Source of the DNA: Neptunomonas concharum
Lineage (GTDB): Bacteria; Pseudomonadota; Gammaproteobacteria; Pseudomonadales; Balneatricaceae
Direction of reading: 5' to 3'
Assembly: GCF_008630635.1 (NCBI RefSeq)
Contig: NZ_CP043869.1
Coordinates: forward strand, 2,108,001 to 2,172,000
DNA: 64,000 bases
Within the stretch, counting starts at the first letter, position 1; each line of letters opens with the position of its first letter. The notes beneath the pieces were generated by a model that did no database searches, was not told where the DNA came from, and saw only the letters and a program-made list of their open reading frames with translations. The position numbers and the translations under genes are program-made. Of this stretch, positions 42,269-51,851 are shown piece by piece.

Positions 42269-42909
42269 TAAACAAGCCCCAGATGCTTTTCTAAAGCCGC
42301 TGCAATTTGTTCCTGTACATTCGATAATGATTGAGAGGCATCAATCAATGCAAAACGATCAGGTTCCGCTCGCATGCGATGATGGTAGCCTTGGCGGACC
42401 TTTTCAAAAAACGCCTGTTTTTCTTGTTCAAAACGATCGGGGGCGCTGCGCAATTTCGCTCGCTCCATACCTAACTCAACAGGCATATCTAATAGCAGCG
42501 TCAAGTTCGGCCTTAACTCTCCTTGAACATAGGCTTCAAGTTGCTGTATACGATCCCAACAGATGCCCCGTCCTGCTCCTTGATAAGCAAAGGTTGCATC
42601 GGTAAAGCGATCGCTTAAGACCCAATGGCCCTTTTCTAGCTTAGGTCTAATCACTTGGTTTATATGTTGGGCACGCGCAGCGAAGACGAGCAAGATCTCA
42701 GCATCATCACACATAGTCTCTTCGCGAGGAGCAAGTAACAATTCACGAATCTCTTCAGCCAAGGGGGTACCACCGGGTTCCCTTGTTAGGCACAGATTAA
42801 TGCCTCGCTCTTTAAGGAAGGCTTCAATAAACTCAATATTGGTGCTCTTGCCCACACCTTCTGTGCCCTCAATGGTGATAAAGCGACCTGTTGTTTGACT
42901 GCTCATCAT
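42268..42909 (-). CDS. tmk: Thymidylate kinase
   Basis: This 213-residue kinase makes dTDP from dTMP. It has the P-loop IEGTEGVGKST near residue 12, LTREPGGTPLAEEIR near 38, the DR motif LSDRFTDATFAYQG near 97, and the LID. Two ATG codons stand at the start: the first forms an ATGA overlap with the mltG stop, and the second is better placed after GGAG. The operon is mltG-tmk-holB. Confidence 0.96.
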   Translation of the reverse strand: MMSSQTTGRFITIEGTEGVGKSTNIEFIEAFLKERGINLCLTREPGGTPLAEEIRELLLAPREETMCDDAEILLVFAARAQHINQVIRPKLEKGHWVLSDRFTDATFAYQGAGRGICWDRIQQLEAYVQGELRPNLTLLLDMPVELGMERAKLRSAPDRFEQEKQAFFEKVRQGYHHRMRAEPDRFALIDASQSLSNVQEQIAAALEKHLGLV

Positions 42910-43949
42910 GACTCCGGCGTAGATCGGTAACTTTGCTTGCGTTTTAATTGATAAGCCCTGACGGCTCTATTATGGTCTTTAAGTGATGCGGAAAACTGAT
43001 GAGTGCCATCACCTTTCGCTACAAAATAGAGCCATTTACCCACCTCTGGATTTAATGCAGCCTGAATCGCTTCTGGTCCCACCATTGCAATCGGCGTAGG
43101 CGGTAGCCCCTCTATTGTATAGGTATTGTAAGGGGTCGGTGTTCGTAAATCCTTGCGTGTAATATTACCCTGATATTTATCCCCCATACCATAAATCACG
43201 GTAGGATCGGTTTGCAACTTCATACCGATATTTAAACGCTTTACAAACACACCAGCAATAACAGGTCTCTCTTCAGGTACGGCAGTCTCTTTCTCTACTA
43301 TTGATGCCATAACCAAAGCGTCATAAGGAGTTGCGTAAGGTAGGTCTTTATTTCGCTTTTCCCATAAAGAACGCAACAAGTCCTGCTGAGCACGATAGCT
43401 ACGCTTAAGAATATCTAGATCGCTTGTACCTCTTTCAGCACCATAGGTTTCTGCCAAAAACAGACCTTCAGGGTGAAGCTCTTTAGCACCAATCGCCTCC
43501 AGTATCTCCCTATCACTTTTATCACTCAGTTCGATCGCTAGGATATCAGAGTGTTTCTCAAGCGCTTGCCTGACCTGAGCAAAGGTACTGCCTTCGATAA
43601 TTGTAAAATAATGCTGAACACTTTTGCCCGACACGAATAACATTAAAAGCGACTTAGGCGTCATATTCTCATCAATACGGTACTCACCTGCTTTCACTTG
43701 ATGGCTAAGTTTCTCTAAGGTCGCAAAAATTTTAAAATAAAGCGGCTTAGTGATAATACCTTCACCTTCCAACTTCATTAGCAGTTGATTAAAAGAACTT
43801 CCTTTAGGCACGATAAATGAGGAAACAGGCTCTGAAAGTACTAGAGGGGATTTAATATAACGATTCATATCCTGCCACAGCCAATACGCAACGGTCATAG
43901 CCACCAGTAACAGAACAACAGATAATTTCAACAAAGCTTTCAAACGCAA
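42906..43949 (-). CDS. mltG: Endolytic murein transglycosylase MltG
   Basis: The 347-residue protein has one N-terminal membrane helix (LLKLSVVLLLVAMTVAYWLW) and a YceG domain in the periplasm. The catalytic Glu stands in ASIVEKETAVPEE near residue 225, followed by NIGMKLQTDPTVIYG. It cuts nascent glycan strands and sets their length. Its stop overlaps tmk and its start overlaps pabC, so the three are translationally coupled. Confidence 0.95.
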   Translation of the reverse strand: MRLKALLKLSVVLLLVAMTVAYWLWQDMNRYIKSPLVLSEPVSSFIVPKGSSFNQLLMKLEGEGIITKPLYFKIFATLEKLSHQVKAGEYRIDENMTPKSLLMLFVSGKSVQHYFTIIEGSTFAQVRQALEKHSDILAIELSDKSDREILEAIGAKELHPEGLFLAETYGAERGTSDLDILKRSYRAQQDLLRSLWEKRNKDLPYATPYDALVMASIVEKETAVPEERPVIAGVFVKRLNIGMKLQTDPTVIYGMGDKYQGNITRKDLRTPTPYNTYTIEGLPPTPIAMVGPEAIQAALNPEVGKWLYFVAKGDGTHQFSASLKDHNRAVRAYQLKRKQSYRSTPES

Positions 43950-44791
43950 TATTCCTTTTCAAGCAACGACTGTAATGTTTGAGTGAGCCTTCCTACCGGC
44001 CATGTTGTGTTTCCCAAGCGAACGATAGGGCAGATGTTTATCACCGAGTTACATAGGAAAACTTCGGTAGACTGAAGTAGATCATCTAAACGATAACGCT
44101 CTTCACGGGTCTGAATACCCTCTTTCTGCGCGATTTTCAATACAGCCTGCCTTACAACACCGACTATGCCGCACCGGTCTAATAGCGGTGTGTGCAAAAC
44201 ACTATCACGAATAAAGAACAGATTGCTCATCGTACCTTCTACCAGAAAGCCCTCAGTGTCCATCATCAGCCCTTCAGCAATAAATGGATCATCCCACTCC
44301 CCTCGGGCTATAACCTGTTCCAGTCGATTAAGGTGCTTAATTCCAGCAAGTAAGGGGTTAATGGATAGAGGGGTCTTACATGTACGTACTGAAATTCCAT
44401 GCCGTGATTGCTGAGACCAATCCGGTGCACTGCTTATTTGGCTAACAGTGGTAGTAGGATTATCAGGTGTAGGAAAGTAACCCCGAAGACCTTCTCCGCG
44501 CGTAACTATGACCTTAAACACCCCATGAGCATACTTAGCGTTATCGACAGTCGTCAGTAATACCTGAAAATCCGCTTCAATTCGTTGGCGCAAACCTTCA
44601 GTAGAGATTCCAAGGCGGATACACCCATGATGGAGCCGTTGTATATGATCATCCCATAACAGTGCTCTACCCTTTCGAATCTGAATAGTCTCAAACAAAC
44701 CATCTCCGTAACTAAGACCACGGTCAGCGGCAGATACCGAGGAGGAAAATTGTCCATTGACTAATATTGCAGCAGAACGAATAGCGCCCAT
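43940..44791 (-). CDS. pabC: Aminodeoxychorismate lyase
   Basis: This 283-residue PLP enzyme (class IV aminotransferase fold) releases pyruvate from 4-amino-4-deoxychorismate to give p-aminobenzoate for folate synthesis. DRGLSYGDGLFETI is near residue 24 and the PLP lysine is in LAGIKHLNRLEQVIAR near 142. The start MGAIRS at 44791 is preferred over an upstream ATG at 44830 because the latter would read through the fabF terminator hairpin. AGG sits directly before the chosen ATG. Confidence 0.92.
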   Translation of the reverse strand: MGAIRSAAILVNGQFSSSVSAADRGLSYGDGLFETIQIRKGRALLWDDHIQRLHHGCIRLGISTEGLRQRIEADFQVLLTTVDNAKYAHGVFKVIVTRGEGLRGYFPTPDNPTTTVSQISSAPDWSQQSRHGISVRTCKTPLSINPLLAGIKHLNRLEQVIARGEWDDPFIAEGLMMDTEGFLVEGTMSNLFFIRDSVLHTPLLDRCGIVGVVRQAVLKIAQKEGIQTREERYRLDDLLQSTEVFLCNSVINICPIVRLGNTTWPVGRLTQTLQSLLEKEYCV

Positions 44792-44804
44792 CCTATGAAA
44801 TAGC

Positions 44805-44828
44805 GATAAGGGCCTTACGGCCCTTATC
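44805..44828 (-). terminator. Hairpin between fabF and pabC
   Basis: GATAAGGGCC and GGCCCTTATC form ten perfect pairs around a four-base loop, starting directly after the fabF stop. The following bases on the minus strand are GCTATTTC, so termination is probably partial and reduces read-through into pabC. Confidence 0.65.
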
Positions 44829-44829
44829 A

Positions 44830-46068
44830 TCAGATTTTACGGAAAACCAGTGTGCCATTCGTACCACCAAACCCAAAAGAGTTAGAAGCGGTAGCCTCAA
44901 TCTCACACGTTTGCGCTTGATGGGGGACGTAATTCAGGTCACACCCGTCAGATGGGTTGTCCAAATTAATCGTTGGAGGAGCTACCTGGTCTCGAATAGC
45001 TAGAATCGAGAAGATCGCTTCAACCGCCCCAGCAGCGCCTAATAGGTGTCCAATCATCGATTTGGTAGAGCTCATTCGAACATTCGCAACGGATGATCCA
45101 AAAACCAACTTCGCTGCATTCGTTTCAGCTAGGTCTCCAGCCGGAGTCGAGGTGCCGTGCGCATTGATATACTGCACCTGATCAGGATTCAGGCCCGCAT
45201 CACGAATAGCATTCGCCATCGAGCTTGCTGCACCTTCGCCCGTTTCGGGAGGTGCTGTCATATGATGCGCATCATCGCTCATACCAAAACCTACCAATTC
45301 ACAGTAAATCTGAGCGCCTCGTGCTTTGGCATGTTCATACTCTTCAATAACAACAACACCGGCACCATCACCTAGTACAAATCCATCACGATCTCTATCC
45401 CAAGGACGGCTGGCACGTTGTGGCTCATCGTTACGAGTCGAAAGCGCCCTCGCAGCACCAAAGCCCCCAACACCCAGCTCTGTCGTCGCCATCTCCGCAC
45501 CACCGGCCAACATAACATCTGCATCACCATACTGAATCATACGCATTGCCGAACCAATATTGTGCGTACCCGTTGTACAAGCGGTAGTGATAGCGATATT
45601 TGGCCCTTTGAATCCATATTGAATTGCCAAGTTGCCCGATATCATATTGATGATACTACCAGGTACAAAGAAGGGGGATATACGTCGTGGGCTGCTGGTT
45701 TTCAGGGTATTGTAAGTGCTTTCGATTAGGCTTAAGCCGCCAATGCCAGAGCCAATAGCACAACCGATACGGCTTGCGTTTGCATCAGTCACCTCGATAC
45801 CTGAATCCTTGATCGCTTGAGATGCAGCCGCCATACCATACTGGATAAAGAGATCCATTTTTCGGGCATCCTTCGGGCTCATATATTCCGAGACATCGAA
45901 GTTTTTAACCGAAGCAGAGAAACGTGTAGAAAACTGGGAAGCATCAAAATGCTCGATCGCTGCAGCGCCACTTTTTCCAGCGAGAATACTCTCCCAAGTA
46001 CCCGTAACAGTGTTACCTACCGGTGTCAACATACCTAATCCGGTAACTACCACCCTTCTTCGAGACAT
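44830..46068 (-). CDS. fabF: Beta-ketoacyl-ACP synthase II
   Basis: This 412-residue condensing enzyme elongates acyl-ACP with malonyl-ACP. The Cys-His-His triad is present: Cys in [12 protein letters not shown] near residue 163, His in [11 protein letters not shown] near 302, and His in [11 protein letters not shown] near 339. The glycine-rich SFGFGGTNG near 398 completes the family pattern. The start follows GGAGTGACGTT. Because the usual fabH is absent from this cluster, it is the only condensing enzyme here. Confidence 0.97.
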   Translation of the reverse strand: MSRRRVVVTGLGMLTPVGNTVTGTWESILAGKSGAAAIEHFDASQFSTRFSASVKNFDVSEYMSPKDARKMDLFIQYGMAAASQAIKDSGIEVTDANASRIGCAIGSGIGGLSLIESTYNTLKTSSPRRISPFFVPGSIINMISGNLAIQYGFKGPNIAITTACTTGTHNIGSAMRMIQYGDADVMLAGGAEMATTELGVGGFGAARALSTRNDEPQRASRPWDRDRDGFVLGDGAGVVVIEEYEHAKARGAQIYCELVGFGMSDDAHHMTAPPETGEGAASSMANAIRDAGLNPDQVQYINAHGTSTPAGDLAETNAAKLVFGSSVANVRMSSTKSMIGHLLGAAGAVEAIFSILAIRDQVAPPTINLDNPSDGCDLNYVPHQAQTCEIEATASNSFGFGGTNGTLVFRKI

Positions 46069-46101
46069 AACGTCACTCCAGTCTAAAATCTATAGAAATA
46101 G

Positions 46102-46135
46102 AAAAGCCGCACTCTACGGAATAGATGCGGCTTTT
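46102..46135 (-). terminator. Terminator or attenuator between acpP and fabF
   Basis: AAAAGCCGCA and TGCGGCTTTT form ten pairs with an inner TCTA/TAGA extension. On the minus strand CTTTTCTATTTC follows. It explains higher acpP than fabF expression in one operon. Confidence 0.7.
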
Positions 46136-46166
46136 CGGTCAAACCTTGATCTCAATGACGAGTCGA

Positions 46167-46400
46167 TTACTGATGAGCGTTTACGTAATCGATTGCTAGC
46201 TGAACAGTTGTGATCTTTTCAGCTTCTTCATCAGGAATCTCAGTTTCGAACTCTTCTTCCAGAGCCATAACCAACTCAACGGTATCCAGAGAATCAGCAC
46301 CTAAGTCTTCAACAAAAGAAGCTTCGTTAGTTACTTCTTCTTCTTTAACACCCAGCTGTTCCGCGATGATCTTCTTAACGCGCTCTTCAATATTGCTCAT
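46167..46400 (-). CDS. acpP: Acyl carrier protein
   Basis: The 77-residue acidic protein has the phosphopantetheine attachment Ser in [19 protein letters not shown] (Ser near residue 37). It carries growing acyl chains for fatty-acid and lipid A synthesis. The ATG follows AGGAAGAGTT. A likely own promoter lies at 46497-46524. Confidence 0.98.
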   Translation of the reverse strand: MSNIEERVKKIIAEQLGVKEEEVTNEASFVEDLGADSLDTVELVMALEEEFETEIPDEEAEKITTVQLAIDYVNAHQ

Positions 46401-46496
46401 AACTCTTCCTATCTTTTTATCAACCCTTCACACCGAAGGTACGAAATCGTGATTTTATTAGAACCAACCCTGCCTTAGCAAGGAGGTGTGTTTAAA

Positions 46497-46524
46497 TTCA
46501 TATCAGCTGACGGCCAATTATCAA
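46497..46524 (-). promoter_or_regulatory. Candidate acpP promoter
   Basis: TTGATA (46519-46524) and TATGAA (46497-46502) lie 16 bases apart on the minus strand in the 167-base gap between fabG and acpP, leaving a leader of about 90 bases before the acpP ATG. Confidence 0.5.
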
Positions 46525-46567
46525 CAAATCGCCGAAAAAAACAATTCTTTCAGTCAAATACTCTGAT

Positions 46568-47311
46568 TTAACTCATGTACATGCCGCCATTCACCTGAAT
46601 AGACTCACCGGTAACATACGCCCCACCTTCGCTGGCAAGAAATCCGATGACCGATGCAACCTCTTCTGGACGTCCCAGACGATTCATAGGAATCTGTGAT
46701 TGCAGAGCCGCTTTGTGCTCCTCTGGAAGGCCACTGGTCATATCTGTATCAATAAATCCAGGTGCCACACAATTCACTGTAATATTACGCGAACCGATTT
46801 CCCTTGCTAAAGCGCGAGTGAAACCTTCCATTCCTGATTTTGCAGCAGCATAGTTAGCTTGACCGGCATTACCCATAGAAGCCACGACAGAGCTGACACT
46901 GATGATACGCCCCCAGCGCGCTTTTGTCATACCACGCAAGCAAGCTTTTACGACCCTATAGACAGAAGTCAAATTAGTGTTAAGAACAGAATCCCATTCA
47001 TCATCTTTCATGCGCATCATGATGTTATCACGCGTGATGCCTGCATTATTGACGAGAATCGCAACAGGTCCAAACGTTTCCTGTATGGATTTAACGACAG
47101 ATTCCACCGACTCTGCGCAAGAAACATCTAACGTCAGTCCACGCCCTTGAATGCCTGCTTCAGCAAGGTAGTCACTAATAGACTGTGCCCCTGTATCACT
47201 GGTTGCCGTGCCTACCACGACTGCACCTTGACGACCCAACTCAAGCGCAATCGCCTTACCAATACCACGTGTCGCACCTGTTACCAGCGCAACTTTACCC
47301 TCAATACTCAT
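46568..47311 (-). CDS. fabG: 3-oxoacyl-ACP reductase
   Basis: This 247-residue SDR reduces beta-ketoacyl-ACP with NADPH. It has GATRGIGKAIALELG at the N-terminus, NNAGITRDNIMMRM near residue 89, and the catalytic YAAAKSG near 154. The C-terminal GESIQVNGGMYM is the FabG ending. It lies between fabD and acpP, and the ATG follows GAAGGAATACACG. Confidence 0.97.
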   Translation of the reverse strand: MSIEGKVALVTGATRGIGKAIALELGRQGAVVVGTATSDTGAQSISDYLAEAGIQGRGLTLDVSCAESVESVVKSIQETFGPVAILVNNAGITRDNIMMRMKDDEWDSVLNTNLTSVYRVVKACLRGMTKARWGRIISVSSVVASMGNAGQANYAAAKSGMEGFTRALAREIGSRNITVNCVAPGFIDTDMTSGLPEEHKAALQSQIPMNRLGRPEEVASVIGFLASEGGAYVTGESIQVNGGMYMS

Positions 47312-47324
47312 CGTGTATTCCTTC

Positions 47325-48257
47325 TCAAAGTGTCAAAGCAGCGTCGAGACCCGCTGGTTCATTAATAGCCTGCACCACTAATGCTTTATGAATTTTCTTA
47401 TTTAAGCCAGATAGCACTTTACCCGGACCGCACTCCAGAGTGATATCAACACCCTGATCTACCATGGACTGTACACTGTTCGTCCACAATACAGGACTAT
47501 AAAGCTGCGTCAAAAGGTTAGCCTTAAGCACCTCAATGCTGCTTGGTACGGATGCAGACACATTTTGAATCACAGGAATACTGGGCATTGTTACCTCAAT
47601 AGCAGCCAATGCGTCAGCCAACTGCTCGGCAGCAGGCTTCATTAAGGCACAATGTGATGGAACGCTCACCGCCAAAGGGATTGCACGTTTAGCACCCGCC
47701 GCTTTACAGGCGACAATGGCACGATCAACCGCATCTTTTTCACCTGCGATAACCACCTGCCCTGGGCAGTTGTAGTTTACAGGGGATACTATCTGTCCTT
47801 CTTGAGCAGACTCACAAGCTGCCACAATCGCATCATCTGCTAACCCAAGAATGGCCGCCATTGCACCACTGCCTTCTGCAACAGCCTGTTGCATAAACTC
47901 ACCACGCAGCCGTACTAAGTTAACACCATCTACCAATGAAATAGCACCTGCACACACCAACGCAGTGTACTCACCTAAGCTATGTCCGGCCATCATTACC
48001 GGTTGTTTTCCACCCTTTTCCTGCCAAAGCCGCCATAATGCTACGCCTGCGGTCAAAAGAGCAGGTTGGGTTTTATCTGTCTGGTTTAATTCAGCTTCAG
48101 GCCCTTGTTGAACTAGGTTCCACAAGTCATATCCCAAAACGCCGGAAGCTTCCGAGAAAGTCGCTTGAATAATTGGGTTTTCAGACGCCAAATCAGCCAA
48201 CATCCCCAAATGTTGGGAGCCTTGGCCCGGAAAAACAAATGCAACAGACTGCGACAT
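47325..48257 (-). CDS. fabD: Malonyl-CoA:ACP transacylase
   Basis: This 310-residue enzyme loads malonyl groups onto ACP. It has FPGQGSQHLGM at the N-terminus, the nucleophile Ser in AGHSLGEYTAL near residue 92, and VSVPSHCALM near 201 with the catalytic His. The start at 48257 has AGAGGG seven bases upstream; an ATG six codons before it has none. Gene order plsX-fabD without fabH is notable. Confidence 0.96.
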   Translation of the reverse strand: MSQSVAFVFPGQGSQHLGMLADLASENPIIQATFSEASGVLGYDLWNLVQQGPEAELNQTDKTQPALLTAGVALWRLWQEKGGKQPVMMAGHSLGEYTALVCAGAISLVDGVNLVRLRGEFMQQAVAEGSGAMAAILGLADDAIVAACESAQEGQIVSPVNYNCPGQVVIAGEKDAVDRAIVACKAAGAKRAIPLAVSVPSHCALMKPAAEQLADALAAIEVTMPSIPVIQNVSASVPSSIEVLKANLLTQLYSPVLWTNSVQSMVDQGVDITLECGPGKVLSGLNKKIHKALVVQAINEPAGLDAALTL

Positions 48258-48355
48258 TAGATGCCCTCTACTCATTGAACTCTATACACGAACATAATGA
48301 ATGTTATGCTACAAAAAGGTTGTAGTTTACAATATTAAGCAGGAATTAGAACGCC

Positions 48356-49387
48356 CTATTGATCTTTGGACGTGAGATATGAAGCCAACCGCTCACTGAT
48401 CTTACTGGGTACGTTTTGCTCTACCTCGATAATGGCTTGCTCAAGCGCATAAGCAAAGCAGTTTTTGTTAGCGCCACCATGGCTCTTCATCACAATACCC
48501 TGCAACCCTAACAAAGTAGCCCCATTTCGCCGAGAAGGGTCCATTTGCTCTTGTAACTCACGCAATACAGGGTAAGCCAAAAAAGCGAGCAAGCGCCTAT
48601 ATAAGTTTCGCGTAAAGCTTCGACGTACTTTACGAGAGATCAATTTAGCCAACCCTTCACTACTTTTTAGTGCGATATTACCAACAAAGCCATCACAAAC
48701 AATAACATCCGCCTTTCCCGCAAAGACATCATTACCTTCTATAAAACCGATATAATTTAACCCTTTCTGCTGACGTATTAGTTCATGGGCTAGGCGTACT
48801 TGTTCATTTCCCTTAATAGCTTCTTCACCAATGTTCAAAAGACCAATACGTGCAGGGACACCCTCAAGAGCCTCAAACATAACACTTCCCATAATCGCAA
48901 ACTGCAGTAAATGCTCCTCGCTGCAATCCACATTAGCCCCCAAATCGAGCATGTAACAATGCCCTTGCATCGTTGGCACAGATGCAATAATCGCAGGTCG
49001 ATCAATACCGGGCTGCATTTTTAAATGCTGACGACCAAACGCCATCAAAGCCCCCGTATTTCCCGCACTTACGCAAGCTGCGGCGCTGCCCTCTGCAACC
49101 ATTTTCACAGCCACAGCCATCGATGAATCCTGACGATGGCGAATAGCAGCCGAAGGCTTGTCATCCATCTGCACCGAATCACCTGAAGCGACAATTGTTA
49201 AGCGAGCTTTGATATCATCAGACAAACGCATACGCCCTAATTGCTTATTCAGCAAATCAGCTTCGCCGACAAGGAGAATTTCAAGCGCAGGATGTTTTTT
49301 TAAAACAGAAGTGCAAGCAGGAAGGGTAACACGGGGACCGAAGTCCCCGCCCATCGCATCAACCGATAGAATGACGCGATTTGACAA
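48356..49387 (-). CDS. plsX: Phosphate acyltransferase PlsX
   Basis: The 343-residue enzyme makes acyl-phosphate from acyl-ACP, feeding PlsY in phospholipid synthesis. It shows SVDAMGGDFGPRVT at the N-terminus, ACVSAGNTGALM near residue 103, MLDLGANVDCSEEHLLQFA near 144, and KSHGGANKNCFAYALEQA near 303. The best start is a TTG at 49385-49387, five bases after the rpmF stop, since no ATG or GTG fits the family N-terminus; this implies coupling to L32 translation. Confidence 0.94.
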   Translation of the reverse strand: MSNRVILSVDAMGGDFGPRVTLPACTSVLKKHPALEILLVGEADLLNKQLGRMRLSDDIKARLTIVASGDSVQMDDKPSAAIRHRQDSSMAVAVKMVAEGSAAACVSAGNTGALMAFGRQHLKMQPGIDRPAIIASVPTMQGHCYMLDLGANVDCSEEHLLQFAIMGSVMFEALEGVPARIGLLNIGEEAIKGNEQVRLAHELIRQQKGLNYIGFIEGNDVFAGKADVIVCDGFVGNIALKSSEGLAKLISRKVRRSFTRNLYRRLLAFLAYPVLRELQEQMDPSRRNGATLLGLQGIVMKSHGGANKNCFAYALEQAIIEVEQNVPSKISERLASYLTSKDQ

Positions 49388-49392
49388 CGAAA

Positions 49393-49572
49393 TTATTCGC
49401 TATCGTTGTTTACAACCTGACGGCCACGGTAGAAACCGTCAGCTGTCACTTGGTGACGACGATGCGTTTCACCAGTTGTTGCGTCTACAGACAAAGTCGG
49501 ACCAGAAAGTGCATCGTGCGAACGACGCATGTCACGACGTGAACGAGACTTTTTGTTTTTCTGTACTGCCAT
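49393..49572 (-). CDS. rpmF: 50S ribosomal protein L32
   Basis: The 59-residue protein begins [20 protein letters not shown] and has [17 protein letters not shown] near its end, the usual L32 sequence. The pair yceD-rpmF followed by plsX is conserved across gammaproteobacteria. AGGAGTTAGCTAACC precedes the ATG. L32 of this type lacks the zinc Cys pairs found in some other bacteria. Confidence 0.97.
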   Translation of the reverse strand: MAVQKNKKSRSRRDMRRSHDALSGPTLSVDATTGETHRRHQVTADGFYRGRQVVNNDSE

Positions 49573-49590
49573 GGTTAGCTAACTCCTAAA

Positions 49591-50112
49591 TCATTTCTTA
49601 TCGGCCTTCAGCTGGGCCAATACGCTGAACGGGTTCGGTTTCTCTATTTCGGCTTCTTTAGCCATATCCTCATCGCCGAATTGGGTCTGAATACTGCAGT
49701 CTGCATGGTATGGAACTAAAGGCAGACTGAGGATCAATTCCTCTTCAACAATGTCCAACAATTCGATCTCTTCGTCCTCAACGATCAACGGGTCATAGTA
49801 TCTAGGCAGTTGTTTTGCCTTATCTTCGTTGAACGCGATAGCCAGATTGAACTCTGCCTGGACATCGACTTCGACCGGTTCTAGACAACGCTGGCAAGTC
49901 ATGTGTACACGACCTTTGGCATTGCCTGTAATAATACGGATCCTTAATTCATCCAGAGAAAAAAGCAAATCGACATCCACAACATCGCTATCTCCACAAA
50001 GATAGGACGCCAGACGCGGCATCTTTTCTACACTGGCTGTACCTGTCAACCGTATCTCCCGCTCAGCAAGCTTTCGCGGGTCAATTATTCTCGGTAAGTT
50101 ACCGTACGACAT
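49591..50112 (-). CDS. yceD: YceD/DUF177 family 23S rRNA accumulation protein
   Basis: The 173-residue protein has the DUF177 core around MTCQRCLEPVEVDVQAEF near residue 80 (a C-x2-C pair) and a long acidic middle stretch. It is required for normal 23S rRNA levels in bacteria and plants; the fold may bind rRNA or L32. It starts the minus-strand operon yceD-rpmF-plsX-fabD, with the divergent maf gene 123 bases away. Confidence 0.92.
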   Translation of the reverse strand: MSYGNLPRIIDPRKLAEREIRLTGTASVEKMPRLASYLCGDSDVVDVDLLFSLDELRIRIITGNAKGRVHMTCQRCLEPVEVDVQAEFNLAIAFNEDKAKQLPRYYDPLIVEDEEIELLDIVEEELILSLPLVPYHADCSIQTQFGDEDMAKEAEIEKPNPFSVLAQLKADKK

Positions 50113-50235
50113 AAGCGCGCAATTCTAGGGCTCTAAGGCCCTCCTGTCAAAGGAAAACGGGTTCCATTATTAAAAAAAAGCGTTACTATTTTACGCCTTC
50201 ATTCATAAATAGATAACCCTTTAGGAAAAAGAAAC

Positions 50236-50814
50236 ATGCAGCCTCTGGTTCTGGCCTCAAGCTCTACTTATCGACATGCCTTGTTGGAAAAGCTTTGTTT
50301 GCCCTTTTTATGCGCCAGTCCAGATATTGATGAATCTCAGCAACCCGGAGAAACCGCGCAACAACTGGTGCTTCGACTTGCCCAATCAAAAGCTGAAGCA
50401 CTTAAGCACCAATTTCCCGGTGCTCTGATAATCGGTTCAGATCAAGTCGCTGTGCTTGGCCAACACATATTAGGCAAGCCGGGTACTCGGGAAAATGCTA
50501 TCCAGCAATTGACAGCCTGTTCAGGAAAAAAGGTTACTTTTCTAACGGGCCTTGCCCTCCATGATAACCAGTCAGGCAGCACTCAAGTCGATATCGTACC
50601 CTTCCATGTGTATTTCAGAACACTAAGCGACTCTCAAATCCAGAGCTATATTGATAGAGAGTCACCCCTAAACTGTGCAGGAAGTTTCAAATCCGAGGGG
50701 TTAGGCATTGCTCTTTTTGAAAAGTTAGAAGGTGAAGACCCTAACGCGCTGATAGGGCTTCCTTTAATTAAATTAACAACCATGCTGGAAAAAGCGGGCT
50801 TGTCAGTTTTGTAA
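50236..50814 (+). CDS. yceF: Maf-family nucleotide pyrophosphatase, YceF type
   Basis: The 192-residue enzyme hydrolyses modified nucleotides; the YceF branch prefers 7-methyl-GTP. It shows LASSSTYRHALLEKL at the N-terminus, the RLAQSKAEAL segment near residue 54, the IIGSDQVAVL motif with catalytic Asp near 70, and CAGSFKSEGLG near 148. Gene order maf, sppA after yceD on the other strand matches Pseudomonas. The ATG is preceded by AGGAAAAAGAAAC. Confidence 0.93.
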   Translation: MQPLVLASSSTYRHALLEKLCLPFLCASPDIDESQQPGETAQQLVLRLAQSKAEALKHQFPGALIIGSDQVAVLGQHILGKPGTRENAIQQLTACSGKKVTFLTGLALHDNQSGSTQVDIVPFHVYFRTLSDSQIQSYIDRESPLNCAGSFKSEGLGIALFEKLEGEDPNALIGLPLIKLTTMLEKAGLSVL

Positions 50815-50834
50815 ACTAACAAGCCCATTTGCCT

Positions 50835-51851
50835 TTAGCGTATGGATAAACCGTTGCTCAAACCCAAGCTGGTAGCTACGGTTTTACCGAAAGATACACC
50901 TAATCGATCAATCATCTCCTCGAGTCGGGAGACTTTCGGGGAGTAGTTTACTATTTTTTCGACACCAACAACTTCACGTGCGACATAACTAGTACTCCCC
51001 AATCCATCGACCAAGCCCTTCTCCAATGCCTGTTCCCCCGTCCAAACTAGACCCGAGAACAACTTAGGATCCTCTTTTAGCTTGTCTCCACGTCCCTTTT
51101 TAACCTGATCAATAAACTGCTGGTGCGTTGTATCCAAAACCGACTGCCAGAACACTTTATCGCTCTCCTTCATTGGACTAAACGGATCAAGGAAGCCTTT
51201 ATTGTCACCCGCCGTCATTGCTCGACGTTCAACACCAACTTTATCCATCAGATCAACAAACCCAAATCCGCCCGAAATCACTCCGATAGAACCGACCAAG
51301 CTAGCTTTATCCGCATAGATTTCATCGGCTGCCGCAGCGATGTAATAAGCGCCTGATGCACCTATGTCCATAATGACAGCATATAAAGGCTTTTCAGGGT
51401 AAAGCGCGCGCAGACGTTTAACCTCATCGTATACATAACCGGCCTGTACAGGGCTACCACCTGGGCTATTAATACGCAAGATAACAGCTTTTGAGTTATC
51501 AGCTTCAAAGGCCTCTCGTAGTGACCAAACCAAGCTATCGGCATTAGCCTCTTCTTCTGCCGAAATAGGGCCCATCACTTCAATAACAGCGGTATGCTCA
51601 ACATTTTCGCCGGTAATATCATCTGTAATGTTTCTACCCATGAAAAACACTGCTAATAACGCAAACAAGTACGCAAACGTTAGTACTTTGAAAAAGATAC
51701 CCCACCTACGTGCTCGCCTCTGCTCAACAAATAGCCCATTGAGCATCTTTTCTATCAGCTTCCATTCTTTGCCTGAGCCTTTTTCTCGGGCACGGCTAAG
51801 CTCCTTTTCTAAACCACTATCCTGTTGTTCGCCCCAGTGATTATCCGTCAC
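50835..51851 (-). CDS. sppA: S49-family signal peptide peptidase (SppA, short form)
   Basis: This 338-residue inner-membrane protease has one membrane helix near residues 48-68 (FFKVLTFAYLFALLAVFFMG) and a ClpP-like S49 fold. The catalytic Ser stands in DIGASGAYYIAAAADEI near 168 and the Lys in YADKASLVGSIGVISG near 185. It degrades cleaved signal peptides and membrane fragments. Its start overlaps the HAD gene stop by four bases (ATGA). Confidence 0.93.
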   Translation of the reverse strand: MTDNHWGEQQDSGLEKELSRAREKGSGKEWKLIEKMLNGLFVEQRRARRWGIFFKVLTFAYLFALLAVFFMGRNITDDITGENVEHTAVIEVMGPISAEEEANADSLVWSLREAFEADNSKAVILRINSPGGSPVQAGYVYDEVKRLRALYPEKPLYAVIMDIGASGAYYIAAAADEIYADKASLVGSIGVISGGFGFVDLMDKVGVERRAMTAGDNKGFLDPFSPMKESDKVFWQSVLDTTHQQFIDQVKKGRGDKLKEDPKLFSGLVWTGEQALEKGLVDGLGSTSYVAREVVGVEKIVNYSPKVSRLEEMIDRLGVSFGKTVATSLGLSNGLSIR

